Shown here: one piece after another, positions 37,325-47,501 of the stretch
How positions within the stretch are numbered: the stretch's first letter is position 1
How the letters are laid out: every line of letters starts with the position of its first letter
Assembly (NCBI RefSeq): GCF_002763455.1
Contig: NZ_NIXK01000012.1
Location: forward strand, 1 to 64,000
DNA length: 64,000 nt
Source of the DNA: Lentibacillus sediminis
GTDB lineage: Bacteria; Bacillota; Bacilli; Bacillales; Amphibacillaceae
Direction: 5' to 3'
Made by a program: the position numbers and the translations under genes
Notes under the pieces: model-generated
The model's input: only the letters and a program-made list of their open reading frames with translations
What the model was told of the DNA's origin: nothing
Database searches by the model: none

Positions 37325-38170
37325 TTAAAACTCTTCGTAAACAGCAGGATCCTGATCTTGAATCCTTCCATCCGGACGATTTAATTCCGCTATCGTGTTC
37401 ATTTCCGATTCATCCAGAGCGAAATCAAAAATAGATAGATTCTCAAGCTGCCGGTTGTGGTTTGATGACCTCGGAATAGAGACGGCCCCGAGCTGATAAT
37501 GCCAGCGCAACGTTACTTGGCCAATTGATTTACTGTGTCTGACTGCAATTTGCTTTAACATATCATTTTCCAGGAGGTTATTTAACCGGGCCAATGGACT
37601 CCAGGATTCCGTTACAATATTATTTTCCACATGAAATTTTCGCTGGGATTCCTGGTTGAAAAATGGATGCAGCTCGATTTGGTTGATGGTTGGTTTTTCA
37701 CCAGTTTCCTTCTCCAAACGTTCGATATGTTCCGGTAAGAAGTTGCAGACACCGATTGAACGAATTAGCCCCCATTTTTTAGCTTCGATCATGGTCTGCC
37801 AGGCTTCTACATAGTGATCCTGATTCGGGTTTGGCCAGTGAATCAGATATAAATCAAAATAATCAAGGTTTGCCCTGTATAAGGACTCCTGGATTGAGGC
37901 AATTGCTTTATCCCGTGTCTGATAACGGCCTGGCAGTTTGGATGTGATTTTCAGTTCTTCTCTTGAGACGGAACTGCGTTTGACGGCTTCTCCTACAGCG
38001 CCTTCATTTTCATAATTATACGCAGTGTCAATGAGGCGATAGCCATTATCAATCGAGCTCGTAATCGCATTCGCCCCGTAATTCCCTTTCAGACTGGCTG
38101 TCCCAAATCCGATAACTGGCAGCGTAAGACCATCATGCAGTGTGATTTCCGGAATTGCTTGATTCATCAT
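37325..38170 (-). CDS. Aldo/keto reductase
   Basis: 281 residues. The AKR tetrad is in place: Asp and Tyr in LIDTAYNYENEGAVG, Lys in ITSKLPG, His in LYLIHWPNP. The NADP-binding end has AVSIPRSSNHNRQLENL. It reduces aldehydes or ketones with NADPH; the physiological substrate is unknown. It is one of two AKRs in this window (the other at 43999). ATG 38170 follows AAGGGAGTG. Confidence 0.9.
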   Translation of the reverse strand: MMNQAIPEITLHDGLTLPVIGFGTASLKGNYGANAITSSIDNGYRLIDTAYNYENEGAVGEAVKRSSVSREELKITSKLPGRYQTRDKAIASIQESLYRANLDYFDLYLIHWPNPNQDHYVEAWQTMIEAKKWGLIRSIGVCNFLPEHIERLEKETGEKPTINQIELHPFFNQESQRKFHVENNIVTESWSPLARLNNLLENDMLKQIAVRHSKSIGQVTLRWHYQLGAVSIPRSSNHNRQLENLSIFDFALDESEMNTIAELNRPDGRIQDQDPAVYEEF

Positions 38171-38351
38171 AAGTCACTCCCTTTTATTACATTTTAGAAG
38201 GAAGACAATCCCGGTTCAATTAATAACGACTATTATCCTGCCTCCTCTTCTATGTCGACCCATGAAAACTTTTATTCATTCGGCCCTATAATACGTTTCT
38301 GGGCGTCTGATTCCTTGCCCTGTGCCCGTTTGGTTAACGACTCACGCTAGC

Positions 38352-39365
38352 TTATTTTCCTTTATCCTTAGCTAACTTCTTCCGGTCTACTGCACCTGGC
38401 GGCTGCTCCAGCCAATTGTTCTTAATCATAATATCAGCACCACTTTTGGCAAGCCGGGCAGCTTCGAGCGATAATCGTTCATAATTCACATTTAAATCAC
38501 TTCGTTGACTGACAGCTGCAGCAGTGGCATAGTTTCCAATACCTGCAGACATAATCAGCGACATATGGAACATCATCAGCTTATCGGAAAATGTTTGCGT
38601 CGTTGAATCACTTATACCCACGTCAGGAGAATTGGGTGTTTGAATATGATCTTTCATCATGGTATCCACAAAGATTTTAATATGTTTATGTGATATATTT
38701 GTCCCCCGCAGCATAAAATCCTGTACCTCTTTCTTCGGGGAGGTTTGCGCAAAGGCCAGGCACAATTTCGCACCAATTGCGTTTGTAATGACATTCATAT
38801 ACAAATGAGAAATTTCAACGGCGTTTAGCGGGCGTTTGTTGCTAAATGGATTTAGGCCGCTTAGATATTTTTTACTGTCCACGTAGTCGGTTTCTTTAGG
38901 AACTTCAATATAGGGATGTCTCTGATTAAGCCCTTTTTCAAGGGCGATCTCTATCGACTGGTCATAAAGCTCAGCGGTTTCATTTAAAGCTTGTATAAAA
39001 TAATCGCGTACCGCTTTCTTATAACTCATACTGACAAATCCGCCGTAAGCTAACATTCCCACTTTTGCCATGTGATTCACGTAAGTTAAACAAAATGCAT
39101 CCGTAAAAAGCCATGGCGCGTTCATGTTGACGTCTTCTTCGGTAAATCCGTTTGGCACTGCATATTGCTTGCTTTCAAATATGGATTCTAATGTTTCCAG
39201 ATGACCTGCTGAAAGATCATAGGCATATTGAACCACAGGTTTTATATCTGAATCGTCAATATGTCTGAGCATAAAACCTAAGATAGCCTTAGACATGCTA
39301 TCATTCATGTACCCTGTCCAGAGAGCGCCGATCTCGGATGATGTCAGATGTATCTTTTCATTCAT
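38352..39365 (-). CDS. DUF3231 family protein
   Basis: 337 residues from ATG 39365 (GGGGGAA 6 bases upstream). There are two repeats of a ferritin-like four-helix unit, the second starting near residue 180 (LNAVEISHLYMNVITNAIGAK). The family is common in spore-forming Bacillaceae and its function is unknown. Each half has matching helix-start blocks, as in other DUF3231 proteins. Monocistronic. Confidence 0.85.
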   Translation of the reverse strand: MNEKIHLTSSEIGALWTGYMNDSMSKAILGFMLRHIDDSDIKPVVQYAYDLSAGHLETLESIFESKQYAVPNGFTEEDVNMNAPWLFTDAFCLTYVNHMAKVGMLAYGGFVSMSYKKAVRDYFIQALNETAELYDQSIEIALEKGLNQRHPYIEVPKETDYVDSKKYLSGLNPFSNKRPLNAVEISHLYMNVITNAIGAKLCLAFAQTSPKKEVQDFMLRGTNISHKHIKIFVDTMMKDHIQTPNSPDVGISDSTTQTFSDKLMMFHMSLIMSAGIGNYATAAAVSQRSDLNVNYERLSLEAARLAKSGADIMIKNNWLEQPPGAVDRKKLAKDKGK

Positions 39366-39431
39366 GGTGTGTTCCCCCATTTATAAGCATAGTAGGCTTA
39401 TTATGTATAAACAGCTGGATTTTATGAGAAC

Positions 39432-39470
39432 AAAAAAAGCTGATTCTCCAAATAGAAAACCAGCTTTTCA
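39432..39470 (-). terminator. Terminator of the DUF2798 gene (repeat copy 1)
   Basis: AAAGCTGGTTTTC / GAGAATCAGCTTT followed by TTTT on the minus strand. Almost identical to the hairpin at 40190-40219. Confidence 0.8.
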
Positions 39471-39502
39471 TTCTTATAAGGTACCTTCCTTGTTCTTCCA
39501 AA

Positions 39503-40012
39503 TTATACGGACTGTTGAGCCTTTACTGCCTTTCTTGCCTGGCTCGCATGCAGTTTTTTCATGGCAAATCTTGCTATCGGCTGAGCAATCAGTGCTTCTA
39601 CCCAAAACGCGATGAAAAAGTTACGCGGCCAAGCATAGAAGAATGTTTGAATCGGCTCCATACTAATTTCTCTCATGCCAATCCAGGATCCAATCACTGT
39701 CAGTAATATAGACAAAATTGTCACGCTGAACAGTATGTTGAATAATATTCTTGCATTAAATCCGTCTGTAGGTTTAACGAATTTTGGTACTAATTTACTG
39801 ACGATCGGGTTTGCAACAAGTGTTACCAATAAAATAACACAAATCCATACAAACGGAAGCACTTGCAATGTGTTGAAATAGACCTCTTTACTGAAACCAA
39901 ATTCAAATCCCATAATAAGAGGGGCAATAATATTTACGGAAATCACTGAAATGATGCCCAAAAACAATACAAATTCTTTTCCATTCCGGGGTAATCGCGT
40001 TTCCTCATGCAT
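39503..40012 (-). CDS. DUF2798 membrane protein
   Basis: 169 residues with four hydrophobic segments. PRNFFIAFWVEALIAQPIARF is the conserved C-terminal block of DUF2798, where two DUF2798 units are fused. Function unknown. It sits between the copper operon and the DUF3231 gene and shares a nearly identical terminator sequence with copZ. Confidence 0.75.
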   Translation of the reverse strand: MHEETRLPRNGKEFVLFLGIISVISVNIIAPLIMGFEFGFSKEVYFNTLQVLPFVWICVILLVTLVANPIVSKLVPKFVKPTDGFNARILFNILFSVTILSILLTVIGSWIGMREISMEPIQTFFYAWPRNFFIAFWVEALIAQPIARFAMKKLHASQARKAVKAQQSV

Positions 40013-40189
40013 ACTCCGTCATCTCCTTTTAAAAATATTTCAGATGGCAGACGTATCATGAGACATATATTTTTGGTCAAAAAATAGACCAATATCTCTA
40101 CACACTGATTGTTCCATCATAGCACATGGTTTAAATTTATTTCCAGACTTATTTTTTCAACTTCATGTACCTCTTTGAAATTGAAAAGC

Positions 40190-40219
40190 TGATTTTCCAA
40201 ATAGAAAACCAGCTTTTCA
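40190..40219 (-). terminator. Terminator of the copper operon (repeat copy 2)
   Basis: AAAAGCTGGTTTTC / GGAAAATCAGCTTTT on the minus strand, 8 bases after the copZ stop. Near-identical to the hairpin at 39432-39470. Confidence 0.8.
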
Positions 40220-40227
40220 ATCTTATA

Positions 40228-40434
40228 TTAGGCGCTGACATCATAGCCTTGTTCTTCAACAGCTTCTTTCATGGCCTCGACATTTACTTTTGATTCGTCA
40301 TAAGTAACATCGACTTTGCCAGCATCCAGATTCACTTCAGCTGCTGAAACGCCATCTAATTCATTTAATGCACCTTCAACGGACATTTTGCAATGGCCAC
40401 ATGACATGCCTTGCACGTTTAACGTTTGCTCCAT
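40228..40434 (-). CDS. copZ: Copper chaperone CopZ
   Basis: 68 residues from ATG 40434 (GGGGGTG about 9 bases upstream). It is a single heavy-metal-associated domain with the copper-binding GMSCGHCK at residues 9-16. It carries Cu(I) to CopA and to CsoR in the cytosol. Last gene of csoR-copA-copZ, with 33 bases between it and copA. Confidence 0.95.
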   Translation of the reverse strand: MEQTLNVQGMSCGHCKMSVEGALNELDGVSAAEVNLDAGKVDVTYDESKVNVEAMKEAVEEQGYDVSA

Positions 40435-40467
40435 GACCTTTTCACCCCCTTTCAAGTTGGAGTAAAA

Positions 40468-42852
40468 TTATATCTTAACTCGCTTCAAACGAAGGGAGTT
40501 CGTAACAACACTGACTGAACTCAATGCCATTGCTGCACCGGCTACCCATGGCGCAAGTAATCCTATGGCTGCAACCGGGATTCCTGCTGTGTTGTAGCCA
40601 AATGCCCAGAAGAGGTTTTGACGGATATTTCTAATCGTCGCATGACTGATTTTAATTGCTTTCGGTATCAGCAATAGCTCGCCACCCAGAATCGTAATGT
40701 CCGCAGCTTCAATGGCCACTTCTGTCCCAGTTCCAATGGCTATTCCAATGTCGGCGATGGCTAATGCCGGAGCATCATTGACCCCGTCCCCGACCATGGC
40801 AACTTTTTTGCCCTGCAGCTGGATTTCTTTTACTTTATCCGCTTTTTCTTCAGGGAGCACTTGGGCGATTACCTGGTCGATGCCAACCTGTTTCGCAATT
40901 GCCTGTGCGGTTCGTTCGTTATCGCCTGTTAACATGATCACTTCCAGGCCTTGCTCTTTTAACTCGCTGATTGCCTGTGGTGCTGTTTCTTTAATCGTAT
41001 CTGCCACGGCAACAATTCCGCGGTACGCTCTATCAACAGCAATCAACATCGCTGTTTTGCCTTGTTCTTCGTAATCGATCAATTCTTGTTCTGCACCACC
41101 AACATCAACTTGGTGATCTTGCATGAGTTTTCGATTTCCTACAAGAATTTCACTGCCGGAAATGACCGCTTCGATACCATGGCCCGGTACTGCATTAAAT
41201 TCATCTACTTCACCTAAAGCAATATCATTTTCTGTTGCATAGGCCACAATGGCTTCTGCAAGCGGATGTTCTGAACCTTTTTCCGCACTTGCGAGTAGCT
41301 GTAATGTTTCCTGATCACCAGTAAAGTTGGTTACTTCAGGCTTCCCTTTTGTGATGGTTCCCGTTTTGTCCAACACGATTGCATTTAATTCATGGGTCCG
41401 CTCGAGATGTTCTCCACCTTTGAAAAGAATCCCGTTCTCTGCACCCTTTCCTGTGCCAACCATAATGGATGTTGGTGTTGCAAGGCCTAAAGCACAAGGA
41501 CATGCAATGACAAGAACAGCAATCGCTGCGACCAAAGCAGGTTCAAATTGACCTGGCTGGACAAAGGAAATCCATACGATAAATGTCAGAATGGCAATCC
41601 CTACAACGATCGGTACGAAATAGCCGGAAATGACATCAGCTAACCGCTGGATTGGTGCTTTGGACCCTTGCGCATCCTCGACAACTTTTACAATTGATGC
41701 AAGCGCAGTATCTTTACCAACTTTTGTCGCTTCCATTTCAATCGAGCCATTTTTGTTTATTGTCGAGCCGATGACCGTGGCCTCAACGTCCTTTTCGATT
41801 GGGATGGATTCGCCTGTAATCATCGATTCGTCTATAGATGTCCTCCCCTTAACTACCATACCGTCTACGGGTATCTTCTCTCCAGGTTTGACCACTAATC
41901 GATCCCCAACGGCAACTTCCTGAACCGGGATTAGGCTTTCTTCGCCATTTCTTATTACGCGGGCTTCTTTTGCCTGTAAATTAAGCAAAGAAGATAAAGC
42001 GTTCGTTGTCTGGCCTTTTGCTCTTGCTTCCAAATACTTGCCAAATAAAATCAACGTAATTAATATAGCACTTGTCTCAAAATATAAATGCGGCATATAC
42101 CCCGGATTGCCAATGGTCTTAAGTGCTTCATATAAACTATAGAAATAAGCAGCACTTGTACCTAATGCAACGAGCACATCCATGTTCGCTCCGCCATTAC
42201 GGAGATTCTTATATGCGCCTACATAGAATTGCCAGCCGATAATAAATTGAACAGGGGTTGCTAAAGCAAATTGGAACCACGGATTCATAAATATAGCCGG
42301 GATCGACATATTAAATAAATGAACCAGCATGGTTATTAATAACGGTGCAGATAATACAGCAGAAATAATTAGCTTCGTCTTCATATTTTTAATTTGTTTC
42401 TCTTTATGGGTTTTCTTTTCTGCTGCTTCTGCTTTTGGTTTCGCATCATAGCCCATGTTTTTGATTTTATCAATGATCCCTTTAAGATCTGCGAGTCCTG
42501 GATTATATTCGACAGATGCCGTTTCTGTCGTTAAGTTTACATTTGCCGATTGAACCCCTGCTTGCTTATTCAATACCTTTTCGATACGGGTTGAACATGC
42601 GGCACAGGTCATGCCAAAAACATCCAGTTCTGTATTTTCCATTAAAACTCCGTAGCCGATATTTTCGATTTTCTTCGTAATATCGTCAATGGAAGTCTTT
42701 TCGGAATCGTAGTCTACTGTTGCCTTTTCTGTCGTTAAATTGACCTGTGCTTCCACACCATCCATTTTATTTAACACTTTTTCCACACGATTGGAACAAG
42801 CAGCACAGGTCATTCCTGTTACACCAAGTGTTGCATGATTTGTATCACTCAT
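40468..42852 (-). CDS. copA: Copper-exporting P1B-type ATPase
   Basis: 794 residues. There are two N-terminal metal domains, each with GMTCAACS (about 13-20 and 82-89). They are followed by eight membrane helices with the CPC site in [12 protein letters not shown], the phosphorylated Asp in [15 protein letters not shown] in the actuator domain and [12 protein letters not shown] in the hinge. It pumps Cu(I) out of the cell. The gene follows csoR by 15 bases. Confidence 0.96.
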   Translation of the reverse strand: MSDTNHATLGVTGMTCAACSNRVEKVLNKMDGVEAQVNLTTEKATVDYDSEKTSIDDITKKIENIGYGVLMENTELDVFGMTCAACSTRIEKVLNKQAGVQSANVNLTTETASVEYNPGLADLKGIIDKIKNMGYDAKPKAEAAEKKTHKEKQIKNMKTKLIISAVLSAPLLITMLVHLFNMSIPAIFMNPWFQFALATPVQFIIGWQFYVGAYKNLRNGGANMDVLVALGTSAAYFYSLYEALKTIGNPGYMPHLYFETSAILITLILFGKYLEARAKGQTTNALSSLLNLQAKEARVIRNGEESLIPVQEVAVGDRLVVKPGEKIPVDGMVVKGRTSIDESMITGESIPIEKDVEATVIGSTINKNGSIEMEATKVGKDTALASIVKVVEDAQGSKAPIQRLADVISGYFVPIVVGIAILTFIVWISFVQPGQFEPALVAAIAVLVIACPCALGLATPTSIMVGTGKGAENGILFKGGEHLERTHELNAIVLDKTGTITKGKPEVTNFTGDQETLQLLASAEKGSEHPLAEAIVAYATENDIALGEVDEFNAVPGHGIEAVISGSEILVGNRKLMQDHQVDVGGAEQELIDYEEQGKTAMLIAVDRAYRGIVAVADTIKETAPQAISELKEQGLEVIMLTGDNERTAQAIAKQVGIDQVIAQVLPEEKADKVKEIQLQGKKVAMVGDGVNDAPALAIADIGIAIGTGTEVAIEAADITILGGELLLIPKAIKISHATIRNIRQNLFWAFGYNTAGIPVAAIGLLAPWVAGAAMALSSVSVVTNSLRLKRVKI

Positions 42853-42867
42853 GATGGTCTCCTCCTT

Positions 42868-43176
42868 CTACTTGGAAAACTGCTTCAATACACTCATTAA
42901 TTCCTCAATCGTCTCCTGCCCTTCACCTTGCTTAATTGCGTCACTGACACAATGGTTGATGTGCCGCTCCGTGACAGCGAATCCTACATTTTTTAACGCG
43001 GATTGAATGGCGCTGATTTGTACTAAAATATCGACACAATATCGATCATCTTCCACCATTTTCTGTATCCCGCGAACTTGGCCTTCTATACGTTTTAAAC
43101 GGTTAATCGTTTTTTCCTTTTCCGCTTCTGTTCTTGGAGTCGTTGGGTGATCACGTAAGAATTTTTCTTCCTTCAA
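42868..43176 (-). CDS. csoR: Copper-sensing repressor CsoR
   Basis: 102 residues from TTG 43176 (AAAGGAAGTGA upstream; GTG 43185 is the alternative). All-helical CsoR/RcnR fold with the Cu(I) ligand set Cys in RYCVD and His/Cys in ERHINHC. Without copper it represses csoR-copA-copZ; copper binding releases it. The operator lies exactly between the -10 and -35 boxes of the promoter upstream. Confidence 0.95.
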   Translation of the reverse strand: MKEEKFLRDHPTTPRTEAEKEKTINRLKRIEGQVRGIQKMVEDDRYCVDILVQISAIQSALKNVGFAVTERHINHCVSDAIKQGEGQETIEELMSVLKQFSK

Positions 43177-43206
43177 ATGAATCACTTCCTTTTCGTTTAT
43201 ACTTAT

Positions 43207-43235
43207 ACTATACCCCCTGATGGTATTTATGTCAA
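43207..43235 (-). promoter_or_regulatory. Promoter and CsoR operator of the copper operon
   Basis: TTGACA (43230-43235), 17-base spacer, TATAGT (43207-43212) on the minus strand. The palindromic ATACC ... GGTAT with a G/C-rich core (43210-43226) fills the spacer, as in known CsoR operators. Confidence 0.88.
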
Positions 43236-43374
43236 TAATAAAACTCTCCTTTTTTAAAACGCAGCATTGAAATATAGTTTGTTCAAAAATATCTCTTGGA
43301 CTCGTATTTTATGGGAAAATAAAAATCCATTTTGAGCAAAAGTTTGATCAAAATGGATTACTATTTGGAATGGT

Positions 43375-43945
43375 TCAACCAACCTCTTTCACGACTTTCG
43401 CAGGAACTCCTGCAACAACGGTGTTTTCCGGAACGTCTTTTGTAACCACAGCACCAGCGGCAACAACAGCATTATCTCCAACCGTTACACCAGGCAAAAT
43501 CGTTGCACTGGAGCCGATCCATGTATTTTTTCCGAGCGTAACACCATCAGCATACGTCGTGTTTCGCGTTTCCAAAGACATCCCATGATTTAGGGTCGCA
43601 ATCGTCACATTCATGCCCAGCAGTGCACCGTCCCCGATATGGATGCCGCCTCTATCCTGAAAAGAGCAGCCCATATTAAAGAATACGTTCTTTCCAATCG
43701 TGATATTTTTCCCGAAATCCGTATAGAATGTCGGGAAGCACTTAAAAGATGAATCAACTTTCTTACCTGTAAGTTCACTAAATATCTCTACAATTTCTTC
43801 CTTGGAATGATACGATGAATTTAATTCCATCGTTATTTTTTTGTGCTTCAAAGCTGCATTGCGTTAACATTCCGTGAAGTTCCTTATCTTCTCCGCGAAT
43901 TGGGTTTCCTGCTTTGCAATATGCGATGAATTCTTCCAGGTTCAT
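43375..43945 (-). pseudogene. Sugar O-acetyltransferase (hexapeptide family), frameshifted
   Basis: From ATG 43945 (AGGTG upstream) the frame reads MNLEEFIAYCKAGNPIRGED ... CSFEAQK and shifts at a run of seven A (about 43838-43844). The rest, ITMELNSSYHSKEEIVEIF ... GNNTWIG-type hexapeptide repeats, NHGMS (catalytic His) and the GVPAKVV end, is in the next frame. One A fewer restores a complete ~187-residue maltose/galactoside acetyltransferase. The gene is either inactivated by slippage or a consensus error. Confidence 0.8.
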
Positions 43946-43998
43946 GCTTATAATCACCTGTCTTTCTTTCATTGCGTATTTATGACGATATTCTCATT

Positions 43999-44838
43999 TC
44001 ACCACAAAGCTAAAGGTTCACTGGTTGTTGGTTCCGGATAGACAGAATCTATTTCAGCCAAATCCTCTTCTGTAAGCTTAATGTTTGCAGCTTTTACATT
44101 ATTTATTACGTGATCCGGATTACTGGATTGCGGGATGGCAATGGTCTGCCCGTTTCGAATAGACCATGCCAATAAAATTTGAAAAACATCGGCGTTATGC
44201 TTTTTGGAAATATCCAGTAACACCTGTTGTTTCGTTAAATCAGAAGCTCCTCTATCTACCGGAGCGTAGGCCATTAATGGCATGCTATTTTCTTTCATTA
44301 GAGGAACTAAATCGAAATCAATTCCACGATATCCTAAGTTATAGCGGACTTGATTTGTGGCACAGTGCTGGCCATTGGGAAGTTTTAATAATCGTGTCAT
44401 ATCATTTACATCAAAATTAGAAACTCCCCAGGATTTGATTTCCCCCTGCATTTTAGCTTGTTCCATCGCTTCTATCGTTTCTTCGATTGGAACGCTGCCT
44501 TTCCAATGAAGCAAATAAAGATCCAGATAATCTGTGTTCAACCGTTTTAAAGAATTATCTAGACTGATAGGAATCTGTTTTTTCGAAGCATTATTCGGTA
44601 GAACTTTTGAAACAAGGAATAGATTTTCCCGCTCATAAGGTTCAATGGCGTGACCTACTAAGGTTTCAGCATTTCCACTGCCATACATTTCAGCTGTATC
44701 AATCAGTTGAACACCATTATCAAGTCCTGCTCTGATTGCTTTTACTTCCTGATCAAATGTATCTGGCTTGTCTCCCATTTTCAACGTGCCAAGACCTATG
44801 GGAAAAACTTCTCTTCCGGCAATTTTTACTTTTTTCAT
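43999..44838 (-). CDS. Aldo/keto reductase
   Basis: 279 residues from ATG 44838 (GGGAG 8 bases upstream). Tetrad Asp/Tyr in LIDTAEMYGSGNAETLVG, Lys in LVSKVLP, His in LYLLHWKG; cofactor end TIAIPQSSNPDHVINN. NADPH-dependent reductase of unknown substrate, of the YtbE/morphine-dehydrogenase-like group. It is followed upstream by a HAD phosphatase gene on the same strand at about 40 bases. Confidence 0.9.
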   Translation of the reverse strand: MKKVKIAGREVFPIGLGTLKMGDKPDTFDQEVKAIRAGLDNGVQLIDTAEMYGSGNAETLVGHAIEPYERENLFLVSKVLPNNASKKQIPISLDNSLKRLNTDYLDLYLLHWKGSVPIEETIEAMEQAKMQGEIKSWGVSNFDVNDMTRLLKLPNGQHCATNQVRYNLGYRGIDFDLVPLMKENSMPLMAYAPVDRGASDLTKQQVLLDISKKHNADVFQILLAWSIRNGQTIAIPQSSNPDHVINNVKAANIKLTEEDLAEIDSVYPEPTTSEPLALW

Positions 44839-44877
44839 TTTCTTCACTCCCTTTGCTGTTGCGTCTCGGGGATCTCC

Positions 44878-45699
44878 TTATTGCTCGACTTTACTCAGTA
44901 TCAGTTCTTGTATCGCATGGGCAACACCATTTTCATCTTTGGACGATGTTTGAAAGTCAGCTGCTTCTTTGATAGCAGAAGTCGCGTTGTCCATTGCCAC
45001 ACCGCAGCCGGCATACTCAATCATGCTTAAATCATTGTCACCATCCCCTATGCACATGACCTCTTCCCGTTTTATGGAGAGTTTTTCGGCAAGCTGCTTT
45101 ACTGCGACGCCTTTGCTTACGCTGGGATGGAGGATTTCCAAATAGAATGGCGTACTTTTGATCATCATATATTTTTCCTTGAATGACTTCGGAATGGTTT
45201 CAATGATTTGATCCAATCGGTTCGGCTCATCAACAAACATGACTTTGGGAATGACAATGTCCTCCGGCGTTTCATGTATCGGCCGATAATGAATCGGAAT
45301 TTGATTGGCAGATGCTTCATAGATAGTGTACAGGTTAATCGTCTTATTTGGGTTATACAAACTTTTTAAATCAAAATAATGCATGGGTGAATCAACTTTT
45401 TTGCTTAGTTGATATAAATCGTTTAAGTCCTGGTATGTTAAGTTATTTTGTAAAACAATTTCCTCATTATGTGTATTTTGAACAAAAGCCCCATTAAAAG
45501 TTATGGCATAATCTGCTTCATTATTTAATTGCAATTCCTCAATATGGGGATTGATGCCGAAAATTGGCCTTCCCGTACAAAGGACAACTTTCACATCTTT
45601 TTCTTTCACAGCTTGGATCGCTTCATTCACTTCTTTGGTGATTTGCTGTTGGTTATTGAGAAGTGTGCCATCGATATCAATTGCGATTAATTTGTACAA
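44878..45699 (-). CDS. Cof-type HAD phosphatase (YidA-like)
   Basis: 273 residues. The nucleophile and acid Asp are in AIDIDGTLLNN, motif II in VVLCTGRP, the Lys in SKGVAVKQLAEKL and the metal Asp pair in CIGDGDNDLSMIEYA. It dephosphorylates sugar phosphates or flavin-type metabolites in the cytosol. TTG 45699 has AAGGAGG 8 bases upstream. This is an intact relative of the broken HAD gene at 27159. Confidence 0.9.
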   Translation of the reverse strand: MYKLIAIDIDGTLLNNQQQITKEVNEAIQAVKEKDVKVVLCTGRPIFGINPHIEELQLNNEADYAITFNGAFVQNTHNEEIVLQNNLTYQDLNDLYQLSKKVDSPMHYFDLKSLYNPNKTINLYTIYEASANQIPIHYRPIHETPEDIVIPKVMFVDEPNRLDQIIETIPKSFKEKYMMIKSTPFYLEILHPSVSKGVAVKQLAEKLSIKREEVMCIGDGDNDLSMIEYAGCGVAMDNATSAIKEAADFQTSSKDENGVAHAIQELILSKVEQ

Positions 45700-45796
45700 G
45701 ATGAATGCCTCCTTGTGATTTATCTATAACTTGATTAAACTTTGAATATCATTAGCATACAACCTAAAGTTGGCTCTAAGTCAATATTTTTACATA

Positions 45797-45846
45797 AAAG
45801 AGCGTCAAATAACCCACACTTTATTCAGATGTGAATTATTTGACGC
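45797..45846 (-). terminator. Terminator of the GH4 glucosidase gene
   Basis: An 11-pair outer stem GCGTCAAATAA / TTATTTGACGC with an inner CACA/TGTG, followed on the minus strand by TCTTTTATG. Confidence 0.75.
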
Positions 45847-45959
45847 AACTTTCAGGTATTTAAATTCTAAACATTACTATACATGAGATTGGTTCTTCCA
45901 TTTAGCTCGGTGGCAAGTCACTTGCACACCACCCGGGGGAAGGGCCGGGGTCCCCAATT

Positions 45960-47294
45960 TTAAGCATTAACCCTCTCATTCTGGGAAAATTGCGGCAAAT
46001 GTTCTTTATGTGCTTCGAGCATTTCATCTACAATTTGTTTTGCTATGACATCAGATGGAGTCAGTGGATTAATCGTTAACGCTAGAACTGCCTTATTATA
46101 GTCTCCCGTTACGGCTACTTCTGCTGCAATTCGTTCAAATGATTTAATCTGCTGAACAAGTCCTCGCGCAGCAACAGGAAGATCCCCGACTGCCATTGGA
46201 ACAGGGCCATTTTTTGTAATAACACAGCTTACTTCCACCGCTGACTCATCCGGAATGCTCGCAATTGCACCTCGATTTCTCGTATTAACTGGTTGAATGT
46301 CGCGTTTATCATTGTAAATAGAGGTAATCAAGCGAACTGCTGCATCGGAATAATATGCCCCGCCACGCTCTTCTAATTGAGGCGGTTTGATGTTAAGATT
46401 TGGATCCTTATACAGCTCAAACAAATCATCTTCCAGCTGCTGGACGACTTCTGCACGAGTCCCCTCGTTCTTTGCGCTTTCCATCGTTTTATCCAGCATT
46501 TCTTTTGATTTGTAATAATACATGTGGTAAGGGCAAGTCAAGGCATTCAGGGATTGAATAAATTCAGGCTCCCAACCCATTCCTTCGATATTTTTAACAA
46601 AACTTGAGTTTTCCGGATCGGATAATTTTTGCATGACCTCGTCCTTTACACTAACTCCATCAAGGTATACATCCAGACCGTATACCATATGATTTAGCCC
46701 TGCAAAATCGATACGGATGCGAGAGTGTTCAACATCCAGCAGTTTAGCAACTCCCATTTCCATCCCAATTGGAACATTACATAACCCTACAACTTTGTCT
46801 ATATTGGAGTAGCGCAAGACAGCTTCAGTTACCATTCCGGCTGGATTCGTGAAATTAATCAGCCAAGCATTCGGACAGAGTTTTTCCATTTCCTTTGTGA
46901 TTTCCAAAATAACCGGGATCGTACGCAAGCCTTTAAATAGTCCTCCAGGTCCATTTGTTTCTTGACCAAGGACCCCATATTTTACTGGGATCCTTTCATC
47001 TTTCGCACGAGCATCCAAACCACCAACACGGAATTGCGTCGTAACAAAGTCGGCATCCTTTAATGCTTCACGGCGATCCAATGTCAAATGAACTTCAATC
47101 GGCAGGCCAGCTTTTTCAATCATTCGTTTGGCGAAGTTTCCAACTATCTCCAGCTTTTCTTTTCCTGCTTCAATATCAACTAACCATAACTCCCTAACTG
47201 GTAATTCATCATATCGTTTGATAAAGCCTTCTACTAATTCAGGGGTATAACTGGATCCCCCACCTATCGTTGCAATTTTAATACCCTTTGTCAT
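45960..47294 (-). CDS. 6-phospho-beta-glucosidase, GH4
   Basis: 444 residues, full length. NAD-binding IATIGGGSSYTPELVEG at the N-terminus, NFTNPAGMVTEAVLR, and the metal-binding cysteine in GLCNVP with a following His in AGLNHMVYG. GH4 enzymes cleave phospho-glucosides by an NAD-dependent redox elimination needing Mn2+, unlike the GH1 enzymes of the bgl operon. It is divergent from an RpiR regulator. No dedicated PTS genes are adjacent, so it must share a transporter encoded elsewhere. Confidence 0.93.
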   Translation of the reverse strand: MTKGIKIATIGGGSSYTPELVEGFIKRYDELPVRELWLVDIEAGKEKLEIVGNFAKRMIEKAGLPIEVHLTLDRREALKDADFVTTQFRVGGLDARAKDERIPVKYGVLGQETNGPGGLFKGLRTIPVILEITKEMEKLCPNAWLINFTNPAGMVTEAVLRYSNIDKVVGLCNVPIGMEMGVAKLLDVEHSRIRIDFAGLNHMVYGLDVYLDGVSVKDEVMQKLSDPENSSFVKNIEGMGWEPEFIQSLNALTCPYHMYYYKSKEMLDKTMESAKNEGTRAEVVQQLEDDLFELYKDPNLNIKPPQLEERGGAYYSDAAVRLITSIYNDKRDIQPVNTRNRGAIASIPDESAVEVSCVITKNGPVPMAVGDLPVAARGLVQQIKSFERIAAEVAVTGDYNKAVLALTINPLTPSDVIAKQIVDEMLEAHKEHLPQFSQNERVNA

Positions 47295-47423
47295 TTTTTA
47301 ACACCTCCAGGTAATTTAACCTCTTTCAGCAAGTAAAAGAGCTTATAGTTAAATTGTATCTGTAGTTGATAAGAAGGTAAATAAGTGGAAGGGATCTGGT
47401 TTCTAATAACGTAAGAAGTAATT

Positions 47424-47441
47424 TGTTACATAGATGTAACA
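47424..47441. promoter_or_regulatory. RpiR-type operator between GH4 and regulator genes
   Basis: A perfect palindrome with 8-base arms, TGTTACAT and ATGTAACA around a 2-base centre, in the 207-base divergent intergenic region. It lies about 60 bases before the regulator start. Confidence 0.65.
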
Positions 47442-47501
47442 TAGTGTATCTCATTAAATTATTATGTTAAAATGGAAATATAGGAAGGAGAATCCTGCAT
47501 C

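Noticed and set aside
38278-38351. Short minus-strand frame after the DUF3231 gene with a charged peptide (KRAQGKESDAQKRIIGPNE)
   Set aside because: Protein-like composition but no start codon after the preceding in-frame TAG; too little to call.
45900-45958. GC-rich run after the GH4 gene as a terminator
   Set aside because: The C/G blocks do not form a clean stem with a T run; the hairpin at 45797-45846 is the better candidate.
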